Source: Paralichthys olivaceus (Eukaryota; Chordata; Actinopteri; Pleuronectiformes; Paralichthyidae). Taken from it: a stretch of DNA of 64,000 nucleotides. The translations under genes and the position numbers were made by a program. Positions 1 to 13,324 of the stretch are shown here, piece by piece (the stretch's first letter is position 1; each line of letters starts with the position of its first letter). The stretch is from positions 11,047,001 through 11,111,000 of the forward strand of contig NC_091111.1 of the NCBI RefSeq assembly GCF_024713975.1, given 5' to 3'. The notes beneath the pieces were generated by a model, which worked only from the letters and a program-made list of their open reading frames with translations, was not told the origin of the DNA and ran no database searches.

Positions 1-580
1 AAAATACACATACTGTACATATCACTTTATTGGCTAGTCACGTTATTTTGTTTGTATACTATGATCTTGTGTTTTTTATTAGATAGACTGTAGTCGCTCC
101 GACTTTATAGAGTCCTTTAAGGAGTGCTTTGCTGAAGGCATTCTATATAAACGAATGTGACTCTGTGTGATTTGATATTGTCTACAGAGCTTACAGAGGA
201 GTTAACTGTGAAATTGGTTGCCTGAAGGAACTTCACTGTGTGTCAACAACGTTATAAAAAGCTGAGATCAAAAGCTTCTAGTTAAACAGACACAAAACCT
301 GTAAGAATTGATAACACAGAAAAATACCTGTACGGCCTCAGATGATGGTTTAACTTATGGACTTCTTGCAGATTTATTAGAATTAAATCATACAATTTGC
401 ATCTAATAAAGAGCATGTATGTACTTATACTCAATATTCCTCACATTAAGTTGTGAGTGTACTTTTAATCACAGCACCTTCAGCTGTATCTTAATCATGT
501 TTTTTTAGTTTACAAAGTTGTGAACTGGGTGAAAATGGTGGCTTCACGTGCTCTTTAACAGAAAACACTCCGACACTTAC

Positions 581-3500
581 ATCCAGGACATCCTCCGTCT
601 GATCTGAGGTCAGAATGTTGACAGTGACCTTCTGACCATTGGAGAGGCAGATGTCCAGAGCAACATCTTCTGTGGGAATCTGCTGCGTCTCCTGTGGGAA
701 GGAGACAAAATATAACAGCTTCCCTCAGCTTGATTGGTAAGATTCATGTTTTCATTCCAGTCAGTCAACAACTAAATCCACACACAAGTCACAGGGCAGA
801 AAAATACAGGCTTGTCAGTGAGACGCTTTCCAGTGGAGATAAAAAACAAACCATACGAGGTTCAATTAACTAGTTACACTTCTCTTGAAGTATTTATTTA
901 ATCCAGATTAAAATTAGAGTTTGATTAACTTTTGCCACTAAAAAGGAAATGAATGCCGCAGCATAATTTTAAGGGTCAGTACTGGAAACTGTGGTATCAA
1001 GTGTAAAACAATCAATTCTATTTTGGGAACACAAGTACTTCAAGATTTAAGTCAGATGGAAGAGTCATAAAAACAAACACTTGGCGCCTCGGTCCTGCAG
1101 GGCCACAGACACTTGTGACTTTATTTATTTATAGTCTTTGATGTAAAAAGGTGGTATTCCACTTTCCCAGAAGCCAAAGGTGATGTCTTGTTCCCACTGG
1201 CTCACAGTCTAAACCCAGATATTCAGTTTAGCTTCATAGAAAAATAAGAAAACTAGCAAATATTCACATTAGAGAAGCTGCAACCAGAGAATTTCGGCTT
1301 ATTTTCCCCTCACCTAAAAACCATTCATCAATTTGTATTACAACTTGTTGCGAATTCATTTTCTGGCAATCAGCTGATTAACATATACTAATAAATGCAG
1401 CTTTAGAAGTCCCATCCATTAAGTTAACTGCTGTCAGCTCGAACAGAAATTATAGGGAGCTGTGTTAATTATTACTGCTGTGTTTGTGATTGTGTTCATG
1501 AACAACCAACAAAATCAATGAATAACTATGAAGGAAAATGAACTGACCTGTATAAAAGTATGAATATTTTAAAAGCAGTAGTGTGTGAACTGTCAATAAA
1601 AAAATCTTTAACAGGATAACCCCAGTTTCTCCTATCCCCAGGCAGTTTCTCACCACCTGGTACATAATCCCTTTATCTTCCTTGAGTCTCCAAGTACATC
1701 CCTGACACTAAAGGTGCAGATGAAATGACAACACTGGGTGGTAACTCATCTCCAATGGTACCTGCTGTCCTCACAGCGTATACTGTAAGGGCGCTGCAGG
1801 GGGAGGGGGAAGAGAGGGCCACAAACACGCAGTCTGATGAAAGAGGGGGAATGGAGAAGGAGAAGCTGAACGGGTGAGACGTGGCTGCAAACAAACGAAT
1901 GTGGCCGTGAAGGTTATGGATTTACAGTCCTCCTGGCAACGCAGGTCGCCTGAATGATGATGAATCAACGTGGGCTACCTGGTCTGGATAAGTCATTGAC
2001 TTGCTCACAGGCGAGTTGTGTTACAACAGCTTTGCGCTCTGCAGCTGAGAATGTACTTGCATTTTTTCGTGCTGCTTTAATGATAGAATGGTCTGAACAG
2101 ATCCAGCACCCACACACACCAAGCAACTGCATCACGATATCTGGCTAAAGCTTCATGTCTGACGTAATCTTTTCACCGATTTCTGTATGCAAACAAAACA
2201 TCAATCTGACAGGTCAAAATTTACACGTAGAGATTACACAATCCAGGATGAGGTTATGTGCTGCTATGTACAGCTACCTCACTCCACCACAGTGCCAAAA
2301 GTAATTACTAACTGGGCAGAAGTGACTGCATCAGCCTTTTGGGTGAAGGAGCACACCCTGCCGCCTCACAAGCCGGGAGACAGACAGAAAACTGTAGAGT
2401 GCAGGTGAGGTGTGAAAAAATCTCCTACCTGCTGAGCTTTCCTTAAGAAGCTGTTAAACATCTCACTGGTTCCAAGCAACGGATCCTGACGCACTGTAAC
2501 AAAACACAAGAGAAGTTAGGGAAAAAAGCTAAAGGGTTAAAGTTAACAATTTCGGTCGAAGCAGCAGTTTAAAAAGAGATATGTTATGTTTGGATATCTC
2601 TGCAATTAGTCAAGAGTTTTCCAGTAGCCGGAAAGTAAACAAAAACGTCCTTGTCAGAGCTATTTCCCAATTTCTCTAAATTTTCCACTTTTCATGCTGT
2701 TTGGTTTTATTTCCTGTGAAATGGGCTCGGCCTTTCAGGACATTTGTCGAGGCAATTTAATTAAACATGCAGAGGCATTTATGAAGGGAGGTCAGAATTA
2801 AACTGCAGTAACTTTTTCTGGCCTACATCAAAACAGTGGAGCAGTTTGGTAAATCTAAGTTTGAGTTGCAGAAATGTGTGTTTAATTATCTGCATGTTAC
2901 GCCTGTATGATTACAATCTGACCGTGTGTGTGCATGTGTGTCTTTGTGCCTTTTCTCTATTGTCCTCTTACAAATTAGTCTAACCCTTTGACCAAATCTG
3001 AAACTTTCTGCGAGCCATCTGCGTCACAGCAGATTGTGTTTGTGGCTGTTCATTTTCCATAACTATGTAAAAAGTCATGATGTAACCAAATGAACTTGTG
3101 GCCAAGAACACCCTGTGTGCATATGCTCCCAGACTATGAGCAAATACGCACTCAAACAACGCTTCCTTGTTCTGCTGTAACTGCCAGTGCTTGAGAGGAT
3201 TAAAACAAACCCGCTGCGTGGCTGCCAGTTCCACTTATTCGTGTGTATATGCAGAAAGCTCACCCTCGACCTGTTTACAAAATCTCAACAATATGTTGAA
3301 AACCTCCCCAACTGGGATATGAAACTGCAGCTGGCTTTTTGAGCATGACACAAGACTTGGAAAAGAAACCTTTATTTATATAAAAAGTTCAAATAAATTT
3401 TAAAAATGATGCTTCACTGCTGTTGTCAATGCCACAAAAAATATACATTTGCCTTTATGACATCTGTTGGAGAAAAGTTAAGCATCACTGGGGGAAGAAA

Positions 3501-6500
3501 ACTAGAGGATCAAAACTCATAAAACTTTTTAAAAACAGGTTTGAAAACCTGAGTGGGGATTTTTTTTCTACCTGGTGTGTCAACATAACTCTGTCTAGTG
3601 GCTTTGGCTCCGTGTCCCAGCCGACTCTTTGCTCAGATCATCAGATCTTGAGTGAAACACTTTTATGCTTTTATGTGGCATGAAAAACACCAGTGTACGG
3701 CTAGACTCCACGCAGAAACAGAGCCAAGTCGTACTTATGATTGTTGTGGAGCAGCAACCATTTCCAGGAAATTGCAAGGATATGTGGACAGCGAAACAAA
3801 GAGGGAGAGTATCTCATTTAAACGCAGACAAAAAACAAACAAACCGCGTTGTAGCCGGAATTTAAAATTCAGCCAGGAATTAAGTGAAATGCAGTACGAG
3901 GCATGAAAAGTCATATCTGGGATGAGTCACTCACCAGCCTGCATGTATTTCTCCAGCTGTTCCCGTCTCTGTTCGACCTCAGCAGGAGTCAGTGTGAAGA
4001 TTTTCTTTGGGGGGAAGGCAGGCACCACGTTGCTGCCATATTCTTTCTTTATCTGTTAGGGTTAAACAGAGAGGTTACAGCATTGAAAGACATGCAAGTG
4101 TCAGGTGGGTAAATTCATTATTTTTGAATGTGAAAGTTTGTCTGTGAAAGACGCTCTGTGGGTTTATATGATTAAACCCATTAACTTCAGCACAGAGTGG
4201 CAGTCTCCTGAATTAGAGACTCAAGGGTTTTTTTTTTCCCTAAGAGGTACATTCATGCTTTTTGAGATGAATCACAGGTTTATTTTAAGCCCCTGTTTCA
4301 ACGACTAGCTGGTGGAGTTTCCGTGCATAACACAGACACACACACATCTGGAGCCCTGAATGTCTAGTCATTCCAAGTTTACTTTGTCTTCCAGCTTCCT
4401 GACTCATTTCTTCCTATTTTGTATCATCTAAAAGCTGAAAGCTTTGAACTGCAGAGGACTTAAACTAAGACTTAATAATCTTACATTCACACATCAAATG
4501 TTTCATTTTTTACGTGCGTCTTGCTGCGGGGGAAAGCTGTACATCACACTCATCATCAGGAATTCAAAAGCACATTTTTTCTTCTTAATAAAAACACCCA
4601 GGTCCTGCACATATGGTCTGACGAAGGCAGGCCACGGTGGGTACTAAAGGAAGAGGTGATTTTCACCTCGACATACTGCCCTCTGGTATTTTCAGTATGC
4701 CAGAGGCAGCACTAGCTACACATACAAATAAGCTTACAGAGCAGACACTGACGCAGGTTACAGTCTACTCCATCTGAAATAAGTCTGAGCTCAAACAGCT
4801 TGTTATAAGTCTTAACGGGAGAGAAGCCGAGAGAGGCTCTCAACATTCAAATGATCTCATCCAACTCGAGAGCGTGAGTTCCGCAATCACCAGAATGTTT
4901 GGGGTCATGCGTACGCCACAGGAAGCCCTTTGGGGTTGATGCTTAAAGATTTGAGTGTGTCTTCCTCACACCCTGTTGCCAGGCAACGGCAACTGTAAGA
5001 CTGTGTAACACAGACTTGAGGATGGAGATGTAGTGAAGTTTGGCCCTTGCTTGCTTGCTTGCTTATTTTTTAATGTGTGAAAACAGGACACTGGGCATTT
5101 CAAGGATTTTGATTGCTGTGGCGTGTTTTCACAGGACGTCCAACCACATCCAACAACTAAATCAGCCTATAAACAATACATGCACCATTTCAACCTCAGC
5201 CATTTCTTGCCAAAGATATATTAAGCACTCTCACGATTACTCATGATTTATTTTCAACCTCTCTACACCAAAAAAACTTGATGCTTAACCAACTAATTGC
5301 CTAATAACAGCTTTAAGAAACAGCTGCAGCTCTGTGTAATGTTTCACCGAGGCAGAGAGCAAAAAAATACTTAAGTCCAGGCAACTCAGCGCTGTCCAAC
5401 AACATTTCTTTTTCAGATTAAGTTCCTTTTTCCCCAGCAGGTGAAAAGATTGAAAGGCCAAGAACATTCCTTCCATGTCACCCACCCCCTCCAGCCTCCT
5501 CCAAAATAACACTTCCGGGTACATGCAATAGTTTGAACAAACAGCACAAGACTTCAAGCCATCGTGGTTGTGATTCAAAGTGACGGGGCGGCTGGCATAT
5601 CGACCGCATGACACAAAGACGAGCGAAAGGTCATGCTGGGTAGATGTGGCATTTGAACAGTGTTCAATGTGCAACGCATGAGATATCACTGCCTTTTCAT
5701 TCTAAAGCAAACTGACATTGATGGGTATATGTTGTCAGTGCTTGAGTCTTACCTGTTCGTGGAGGCCAAGAAGTTGGCTGTAGCGTACCCGACAGTGCAG
5801 GACCCCATTGACATGGATGTTGTAGGCCTGTGTGAAACAGTGGGAACCAATTAAAATTTGAGGAGAAAGACTGTTAAAGTCTGACATAATGAATTGAACC
5901 ATCTAAAACATGCCTGTGGATGGAGCCAAAGACATGAACATGTCAAAAATGTACACAGAAAAATGCTTAAAGTGCATATGGATAAATATTAAATAATAAT
6001 ATCTTTTCTCAACTACATGACCCATTAAAATAAAATACTTTTCATAGTTGAGAGTAAAATCTGGTGGCACATCTTCACTTTATACAATTCAGGAAATGAA
6101 ACCAGAATATCCCAGATCACTGCCCTTTTTCGCATTAGGGAGTCGAGAGAAAGAGCTGCGGTAGAGGTCCTGCCTATACACATGCTTGACCAAATGCAAG
6201 TCTAAGCTGTCGATCATGATGCTTCACCCTCATTTTATAGCATCAATAAATCTTACCAGAAGAATTAACACACTAGCATAGAAAACTATAACCACACATA
6301 AGGACAAAAAACACTTGAATAAGCATCGGTGTAATAAAAACTACCTCAAATGTTAGAAACCGGCTATAAAAATGAATTATAAGTACTTTTTAGTTTGATC
6401 CATGTCCCATCTACTAACACGAAGGAGGTGAGACTTAAGACCTATACTGCAGCAAGCCAATAGGTGGCAATAGAGACACTCATGTCATCAATTTTACAGT

Positions 6501-9500
6501 CAGTGGGGTGTCACTGTCAAAGTTCAGTGCAAAGTTCTGCACCTTCGCACAGCACGTGCCCATAACCCTGTGAATCTGTTAATGTATATATGTATATTCT
6601 TTATTTTATTTTATTTTATTTTATTTTATTTTATTTTATTCTATTTTATTTTATTTTATTCAATTTCTTACATATTGTTGTTTTTTATATTGTTGTTTTA
6701 TGTACATAAGTAGTGCACCAATGACACCAAGGCAATTTCCTGTATGTGCAAACATACTTGGCAAATAAAAGAATTCTGATTCTGATTCTGATTCTGAAAA
6801 CCACAACTGTGAAAGAAAACAAATGATCGTCCTGTACTTTGACATAACACATCAAAACAATCTCCATCCATTTCATGACTTCATTTAAACCCTGGAAAAC
6901 AGACACTGCTGCAAATTTTCTGATCAAAACTGCTTCCTCTTTTCTGATGCAGAAGCTAACAACAGAAAGCAAATAATAGAAAATCCCACGGGGAGTCTTT
7001 GAGTCTTTCTCTCAGACACGCTGTGTTTGTTTTAACAGGAGCTATCACTGGATACTCCTCCTTGAAAACCACCATTTGGAATTCGTAATACAAATATCGG
7101 CTTGCAGTCACGTTCAGATCCAATCTCAGAAAGTAAATCCATTTTTCATGCCTGATGTCTCATTAAGTGTTGGGAATGACACTAAGCCCCATGAATAACT
7201 AAGTGATACTTTGCTTGTGCCCTGAGGGGGAGAAAAAACACGTACGTTTACCCAGATACAGGCTCGCTCACAAAACTCAACTGAACTGTAAAAGAACACA
7301 GTGTTTTTCACAACATACCACAAGTCTGTTTAACCCACAGTCAATCCTGCCACTGTAAATAATAAAACTGCCTTTGTTTTTTTAATGAAAATGGTTCAAA
7401 AACATGACGAAGAAAGTTTCCCAGCACAGATTCTACTGACAAGAACTGATGGTTCAGCTCTGCTCCAGGTTTGTTGTGATTAAAAGTGGCCGCTATCCCT
7501 CCCTAAATATCTTTACACAACATATGAAGATGGATGATTTTTTTTTCTTGCTTTTCAAAATACCTAAGCTTGTTTTTAAATGAATGTGCTGGAAAAGTAT
7601 CAAGTATAAACTGGGCTATTTTGTCGTTAAAGCAACACAATGCAGTTTTTTACCTTTAAATAACGGCTTCAAAAAATAATTTTGGTGGTAGACAAATTTA
7701 TAATAAAGAGAATGGCTTTTCTTCCATTACCACACTTGGTATTACAATTATTAGCTTTGGTGTTCAAACATGCTTTACATCATAAATCACACCAACAGCC
7801 TGAGGTGAAGTTAGCAGCTAGCTACAAGAAAAAGCCAACTTGGTTTTCTCAGGCTAAATTAAAAACTAAATCTCTATTGTTCTAGCTTTGCAACACTTAT
7901 AATCCCCATTCATGCCAACACATGCTGAAAATCATGTTAACATGCACGTACACTGGGCATGTGCGTGCGTGCCAGTGTAAACAGAGGGTAGATTGTCTAC
8001 TCTGCTCTACTAAGTGGTTGGTAACAACATTGTGTCTTTTCCGCTGGTAGTTGAGTTGTGACTGATAAGAACCAATCAGGATGCAAATGCCATGATTACG
8101 TCAAGCTTTCTCTGTTTTTGCCCATCCAGATGACATCATGGCAGAACCAGCGAATAAACCGAAGAGTATTTTGTCGGTGAATTCGAAGAGGATGAAAAGA
8201 GAAAGCGAGACTTGCATCTATTACAAAAATGTAAATTAGGCCTGCCACCTGTGAGTGGGTGAGGGGTGCCCCGGTGGAATTCTTACATTGTGTTGTTTGA
8301 ATAATACTTTTTGCTAGGAGATATCAGCGTCCACAAGGCTGTAGCCAGGGATGAGAGGAAGTGTGACATGAATGGTTGTTGAGGAGATTTCCTGTTTGGG
8401 TGTCAGGGCACTAACTGCCAGTGCTTTAATCTCCTTCCTCTTCTGTGCCAATGATTATTTCTAGTCAACATGGTAAGTCATCTGTCAAAACACAAGATGT
8501 TCTGAAGGCTCCTGAGTCCTGAACACACAAGTGTTGCACACAACATTGCTGATCTACAATAGTGAGCAATGTGAAAACAGCAAAAGTAGAAATTAAAACT
8601 TGTACAGTGACAAAAGAAAGCCAAAAAACTTCTGGAGGAAGGCTAATAAATGAAATGAAAGTGTGCATGTAGGCACTTTTCAGACGGGAAGCAAGAATGA
8701 GTATGCAGAAGGTCTTTTGTTTTCCTGTCTTCTGCTTGAACAATCTTTTGTGAATTGCTATCAGTTCATCTCAGGTCAAACAACTTTCTTTGTATAAAAT
8801 CTATGATTTGTTGCTTGAGGGCTTAACCTAAACCAAAACATTTTGATCCTAATCAGATCTATGTCAGTTCAAGAAGGCCATCTTCAGACCTGAACTCTGG
8901 AAAAACTCCAGTCCAAATCCAATTTTCGTTACCCTTTCCAGCTTTTATCTGTCACATAAGAATGCAGCAGGAGACTGTACAAGTCTGACAAGAACAAAAC
9001 AAGGACATTTTCAAGAATATCCATTTTCAATTTGATGTAGAACCAACTAGAATCAAAATGGTTTGATAGAAGATAAGATAAAACTAAAATCAAAACATTG
9101 TTTAAATGCCTTTATGTTTTGGACCTAACATAGATCTGACTGTGATGGAAACATGATCTTTTCAAATAAAGTTGTAGTTTGGAGTCACCTCGCAGCATCC
9201 ATTGTTGCCCATGTCCAGCAGCCCAGCACCAACTGTCGTTTCACATGAGGTGCATGTGTCAGGTCTGACTAATAATAAGAGTCTCTGGGGTTTTTCTAGA
9301 CAAAATTAAATATATTTAGAAATGTCTCACGTCCAGTTTTAGGCTCATAAAGACATGCTGTTGAGCATGACTTCTAGAGTTTGTACAACCTTTTCATACT
9401 GAATTCCTGACATGCTTCTCCCCAAAGTAAATGAGTGACCATCACGTACAATTCCATCAAAGTCTACCTCTCTTTTACACACCCACAAATCATACAGTAA

Positions 9501-11722
9501 ATACCATTAGAACCATGGGGGGGGCTCGAATGACAACAGGAAGTAAGAAAAGTCAAAAGTAAAGATTAATCTGTGCTTGCACATGCAGGAGTAGCTCCAT
9601 ATTTAAAAACTGCAGCGCTTGTTATTTTAAAAAGCCCTGTGCTAACTCTGCAGATTCTGTGGCCTACTGGTTCCAAGGTACACAACACATCTCTCAGCAT
9701 TATAATCAAGCAAAGTCCCTTCCTGTGGGCTGGTAACAGGAAGGTCACAATGACAGTCACAGGACTGCCAGCTGAGAGGTGAGAAGCCACCTCTTTAAAG
9801 TTGCCATTGCAGTACAGGATAAAACAAATGTGCTCACTGCTCAGCCAGGTAGAAACTGTTCAGAGGTGACACCAGAAATCCTCAGTTCGGACACTGATAT
9901 TAACGTCCAGCAGCAAGAAAATGGCTTTGCAGAACAAGAGGGGAAATAATAATCTCCTGATAACTGATAACAGACTGCCTAAATTCCTGTACATAAAATG
10001 TCCAGCACTTCTCCAGGGAAATTGTCTAAATTGTGAATTTTTAACATGTTTGTGCAGCAGTGACCCTGAAGAAATATTCAAACCTTAAAACAACTTTATT
10101 GCAAAGTTTTTTTCACCAGGCACATGGAGTCAAGATGCAAAAATCTCATTCACAAGTGTGTGTCATTGAGAAAAACCAGTGTGATTTCACATGGAAACCA
10201 GATGTAGCAGATGTTGTTTGCATGTTGTTTGCATTTGATGAATGCAGGGGTAACTTTGTTCTTCTCTAATGCATCAGACTACAAAAACATTATTAACAAA
10301 ACCAACACATCTAATATTCTAGGTCTGTTTGTCTGTTGCTGTAGTGTTAGATCAGATACATAAGTTTAATTCTGTCTTTATTAGGATCCCCCACCAAGGT
10401 GAAAAGAAATCTCTGACCTCAAGCCTTTACCAAGCCAACAGGATTTTTGTTCACGGATAGGCATTTATAGGTATGTTACATTTCCGCCAATGTTTTCGTC
10501 TAACTGTTGTCTAGAATCATTAGATGCTTTTGCCCCACGTCAGCACAAAGTTTCCTGAATGTGTCTGCGACTGATGTTTTATGAGAGAACCATCCACCAG
10601 AGCATAAAATGGTTTATGCCTACGATGCTTCACTCTGGCTGTCCTTGACCAACCCCAATGAATCATCCCCTGTCGACACCACTGTGAACGGCAGCCACTG
10701 TGTCAAGGCAACACAACGTGTTGCATCATGCCAACACAATTTAATTGCAATTCAGCGTATTTTGGAAAAGTGTAAAAAAACATGTTAAACACAAGCAGTA
10801 GGAGAAAAGAAGGAAGGAATGAAAACACACAGTAGCTCAGCTGTGGGAGTCCAGTGCTTGGCAAAGTTGGCGGTTTTTTGGTAGGATTGCAATATCAGGT
10901 AAACGTGCAATGTTGACTCAAACCTTAAAAACAAAGGGGACTCTGTTGTGCCAAAGGTGAGGCTTCAGAGACTGGACCACACTCACAGTCAATGAAATGC
11001 CAGTTTTGTACCAACTTCTGACACATCCGTGGATGTACCACAGGAGCCAAATCTATGCTAGACAAAAACTGATGTCAGAAAAATAAAGATGATATGTTTC
11101 TTCACATACTGTGTATAACACGGGGTCCGAGGTGCTTGACAAAATTCAATGTCAAGTAAAAAGGTTGAAAGGTTGAAAATTTGAGCCAATTTCAGACATC
11201 TACATGTATATACACACGACTTACATCTACATTATTAGACAAAAATGTATGTAATAAGGTTGACCGCATGTCAGTTCTGCTCTTGTCTGACATGTACCAC
11301 AGGATCATATCTACAATGTTAAGGCAATGTCACATTAAATATTAAATCATAATGGAGGCATGGGGAAAAACATAGAAATATAAACTATTACTCAACTTTA
11401 TGAGTACCTTATGTTAACACTCCCTGAAGCAAGTTGACTGACTTACGAGATTGTTCTTTCCTTATGAAACACATTAGATATAACAGCATTTAGAGAGTGC
11501 AGCTCTTTTTGTATTGGTTTGTGTTGGTGCAGATATAGATTTACACAGACAGATGTAAACACATTCTTGTGCTCACGTTGCGTTCAATGTCACACACGCT
11601 TCTGTTAGATGTTTGCTGCATTGAAATGAAGTTAAATTGAAAATTTAAAAAAACCTGCTCACCACATATGTCGATCCATTCTCTCCAGAACGAACCTCTG
11701 TTTCAGGTATGGAAAAATGCAT
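581..11722 (-). CDS. snx17: Sorting nexin 17, 5' part (five coding exons; 3' part beyond left edge)
   Basis: Coding exons on the minus strand are 11722-11663, 5827-5753, 4052-3935, 2493-2429 and 691-581. All have GT-AG borders and matching phases, and join to 143 codons; the family is about 470 aa. The product starts MHFSIPETEVRSGENGST, the family N-terminus, which fixes the start codon. Residues 1 to about 109 form the PX domain, with the Arg35-Tyr36 phosphoinositide pocket motif and the PPKK loop at 59-62. The last exon begins the FERM F1 lobe (…SNGQKV…LTSDQTEDVLD). SNX17 binds PI3P on early endosomes and recycles NPxY cargo such as integrins and LRP1 through Retriever/Commander. The cargo-binding F3 lobe and C-tail are outside the window. 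Intron 1 is 5.8 kb and holds several repeats. The splice donor after 581 (GTAAGT) shows the gene continues left. Identification is very secure; the recalled human sequence aligns almost without gaps. Confidence 0.96.
6393..6505 (+). mobile_element. Teleost interspersed repeat fragment in snx17 intron 1
   Basis: ATCCATGTCCCATCTACTAA, ACCTATACTGCAGC, AGCCAATAGGTGGC and CATGTCATC match a common fish repeat recalled as 'CCATGTCCCATCTACTAACATGGAGGAGG … ACCTATACTGCAGCCAGCCACCAGGGGGCG'. It is related to the pieces at 54187-54270 and 62445-62475. Confidence 0.65.
6600..6797 (+). mobile_element. 3' tail of a non-LTR retrotransposon with (ATTCTG)4 end
   Basis: A TTTTA pentanucleotide run (6600-6660) is followed by ACACCAAGGCAATTTCCTGT, TGTGCAAACATACTTGGCAA, an AATAAA, and four ATTCTG units at 6773-6796. 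This layout is the well-known 3' end of L2/Rex1-type fish LINEs, which finish in ATTCTG repeats rather than poly(A). No reverse-transcriptase coding remains. Confidence 0.7.
7627..8301. mobile_element. Non-autonomous terminal-inverted-repeat element in snx17 intron 1
   Basis: The left end TTAAAGCAACACAATG (7627-7642) and right end CATTGTGTTGTTTGAA (8286-8301) are inverted copies matching at 14 of 16 positions. The 675-bp interior has no transposase frame. Phrases near the right end (GATGACATCATGGCAGAACC) resemble a repeated teleost sequence. It is probably a MITE-like DNA transposon. The superfamily is uncertain because no clear target-site duplication was identified. Confidence 0.6.
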
Positions 11723-12204
11723 GTTGTTTTGCAGCTCCTGTGGAGAGTCAGCAGCTCAACGATGGAGAAGAAGAGGAACCAGTTTCACCACGAAGTCCAC
11801 TGCAGTGACCGCCTGTCTGTCGGCGGGGACACAGGAGGCGGCGGCGGCGGCGGCGGCGGCTCTCACTCGGCTCCTCCACCCGGTTACAGAGTCCCGAGGA
11901 CGGCGGTGTCACGCTCCGGGAGACCGCTTCCTTCTCCGGGCGTCAACTCATGCAGCAGCTCGCGTCCAACTTCTCCCACGTCGGTGTTAAACTTTTCTCA
12001 CGGTGTCTCCCGCAGCAGCAGCAGCAGCAGCCATGTTGCAAAGTGTGAAGTAATTACACCTTCAGACCTGCCGCTCAGACACAGTTCAAAGTGGCTGGTG
12101 ACAAGTTCAACAACACATTCAGTGTGAAAACCCTCCGTTGATTCAGGTCATTAGCGGAAGTTGAGGAGAAAAGCTGCAGCTGGTTCCTCCTGCAGGACTC
12201 TCTC

Positions 12205-12235
<31 letters not shown>

Positions 12236-12560
12236 CACTCACACACCGTCGCAGAGCCGCTGCCTGGAGAAACCTTTCCGCACATGAGAGGGGGGGGGGC
12301 AGCTGCACTTGTTGTGGATTTTCTTTCTGGTCTTTTTCCTCGTTCTCCCGCAGGAGCTGAAGAAATAGCCCGAGGCGACACAGGCTGAGAGCCGGGGCAC
12401 AGTGTGAGGAGCAGGGGGGGTGGGAGCAGCAGAAGGAGCCGCGGCGTCACGTCCTCCTGTGATTCTCTGAATGTGACGGTCCACTGCAACGATCCCTCTG
12501 CGCCGAGCCATCCCGTCCACAGCCGGGGGGGGGGGGGCACAGGGTTCACGGGTCATACAA
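11700..12560. promoter_or_regulatory. GC-rich promoter/5'UTR island of snx17
   Basis: This is the densest CpG/GC block in the left half of the window. It lies directly upstream of, and across, the snx17 start codon, so it is the likely snx17 promoter and 5'UTR. It contains simple sequence: a GGC run near 11837-11861, a short CAG run near 12013-12031, a CT run at 12197-12240 and G runs near 12289-12298 and 12525-12537. Several open frames across it are composition artefacts. The atraid start is 1.6 kb away on the other strand, so the block may also serve that gene, but atraid has its own GC-rich patch near 13260-13330. Confidence 0.7.
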
Positions 12561-12561
12561 C

Positions 12562-13255
12562 TAAGAGAGCACTGGTAGAATGTATGCCACATTTTACGAA
12601 TGAAGATATCAAAAAGTCTAAGGCAACTATTTGAATGTGTCGTGATTATTATTTACTTTTTATTTGAAGATCGTCAAATCCTTTAACTCCGAGTCCCCCC
12701 TTTCATTTGGTACAACCCAAAGTTACAGTGAAAGCGCACTCAAAATTCATTGCGTGTAAATTTAGTCAGAAATTGAAATAAACAAATACAAAATATGTAT
12801 AAGCAGCATTGGATTTAATGAAATATGCACACAATAACAACGATGCCTAAATTAGAATGATGAACTTGATACAATATATATATATACAAAAATACACAAT
12901 CTTTATTCAACAATATATATTGTGCAATAAATCCCACAAGTCAAATTAGGTTATTTCATTAACATAACATACGCGTGTAGTATTTCAGCATTTCTCATCT
13001 AAGATGCTTCCTCCATGTGTCCAGGAGGAGGAAATTGATACATATGTATGTTATATATATAAACACATTATATCATACAATTTATTAAATATGCATTTTG
13101 CACCAATTGTCGAATTGAGCTGTATTATTAACACATATGTGTAAATACATACACTAGAATTTTGAACTGATCGTATGGACATTAAATCAAATCAAGTGAG
13201 TATTTTTGTGCAACAGAGCAGAATAAGAAGTGGACTTGTTGTGGACTTGTTGTGG
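12562..13255. other. AT-rich spacer between snx17 and atraid
   Basis: No coding signal is visible. The stretch is AT-rich with short TA tracts (for example 12873-12886 and 13050-13060) between the snx17 island and the atraid promoter patch. Confidence 0.6.
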
Positions 13256-13278
13256 ACTATGCGCCGGAGCAGCTTCCT

Positions 13279-13288
13279 GTCACGTGTC
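13279..13288 (+). promoter_or_regulatory. CLEAR-like E-box upstream of atraid
   Basis: GTCACGTGTC lies 37 bp before the atraid ATG. It matches the published CLEAR consensus GTCACGTGAC bound by TFEB/TFE3 at nine of ten positions, with an intact CACGTG core. An ETS-like CTTCCTG sits just upstream at 13273-13279. The site is seen directly; regulation by TFEB is inferred. Confidence 0.5.
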
Positions 13289-13324
13289 CGCCACACTGGG
13301 ATCATATGACTCCAGTCGCTGAAA

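Noticed and set aside
5285..5689. 134-codon minus-strand open frame in snx17 intron 1
   Set aside because: It lies wholly inside an intron, resembles no family, and its Cys/Leu/Ser mix fits translated non-coding DNA.
11709..12127. Overlapping plus-strand frames of 93 and 136 codons with poly-Ala or poly-Gly
   Set aside because: They overlap snx17 exon 1 on the other strand and the GC-rich island; the homopolymers come from the GGC run.
12235..12592. Minus-strand Pro-rich frames of 104 and 117 codons upstream of snx17
   Set aside because: Driven by the G and CT runs in the promoter island; no homology or splice context.
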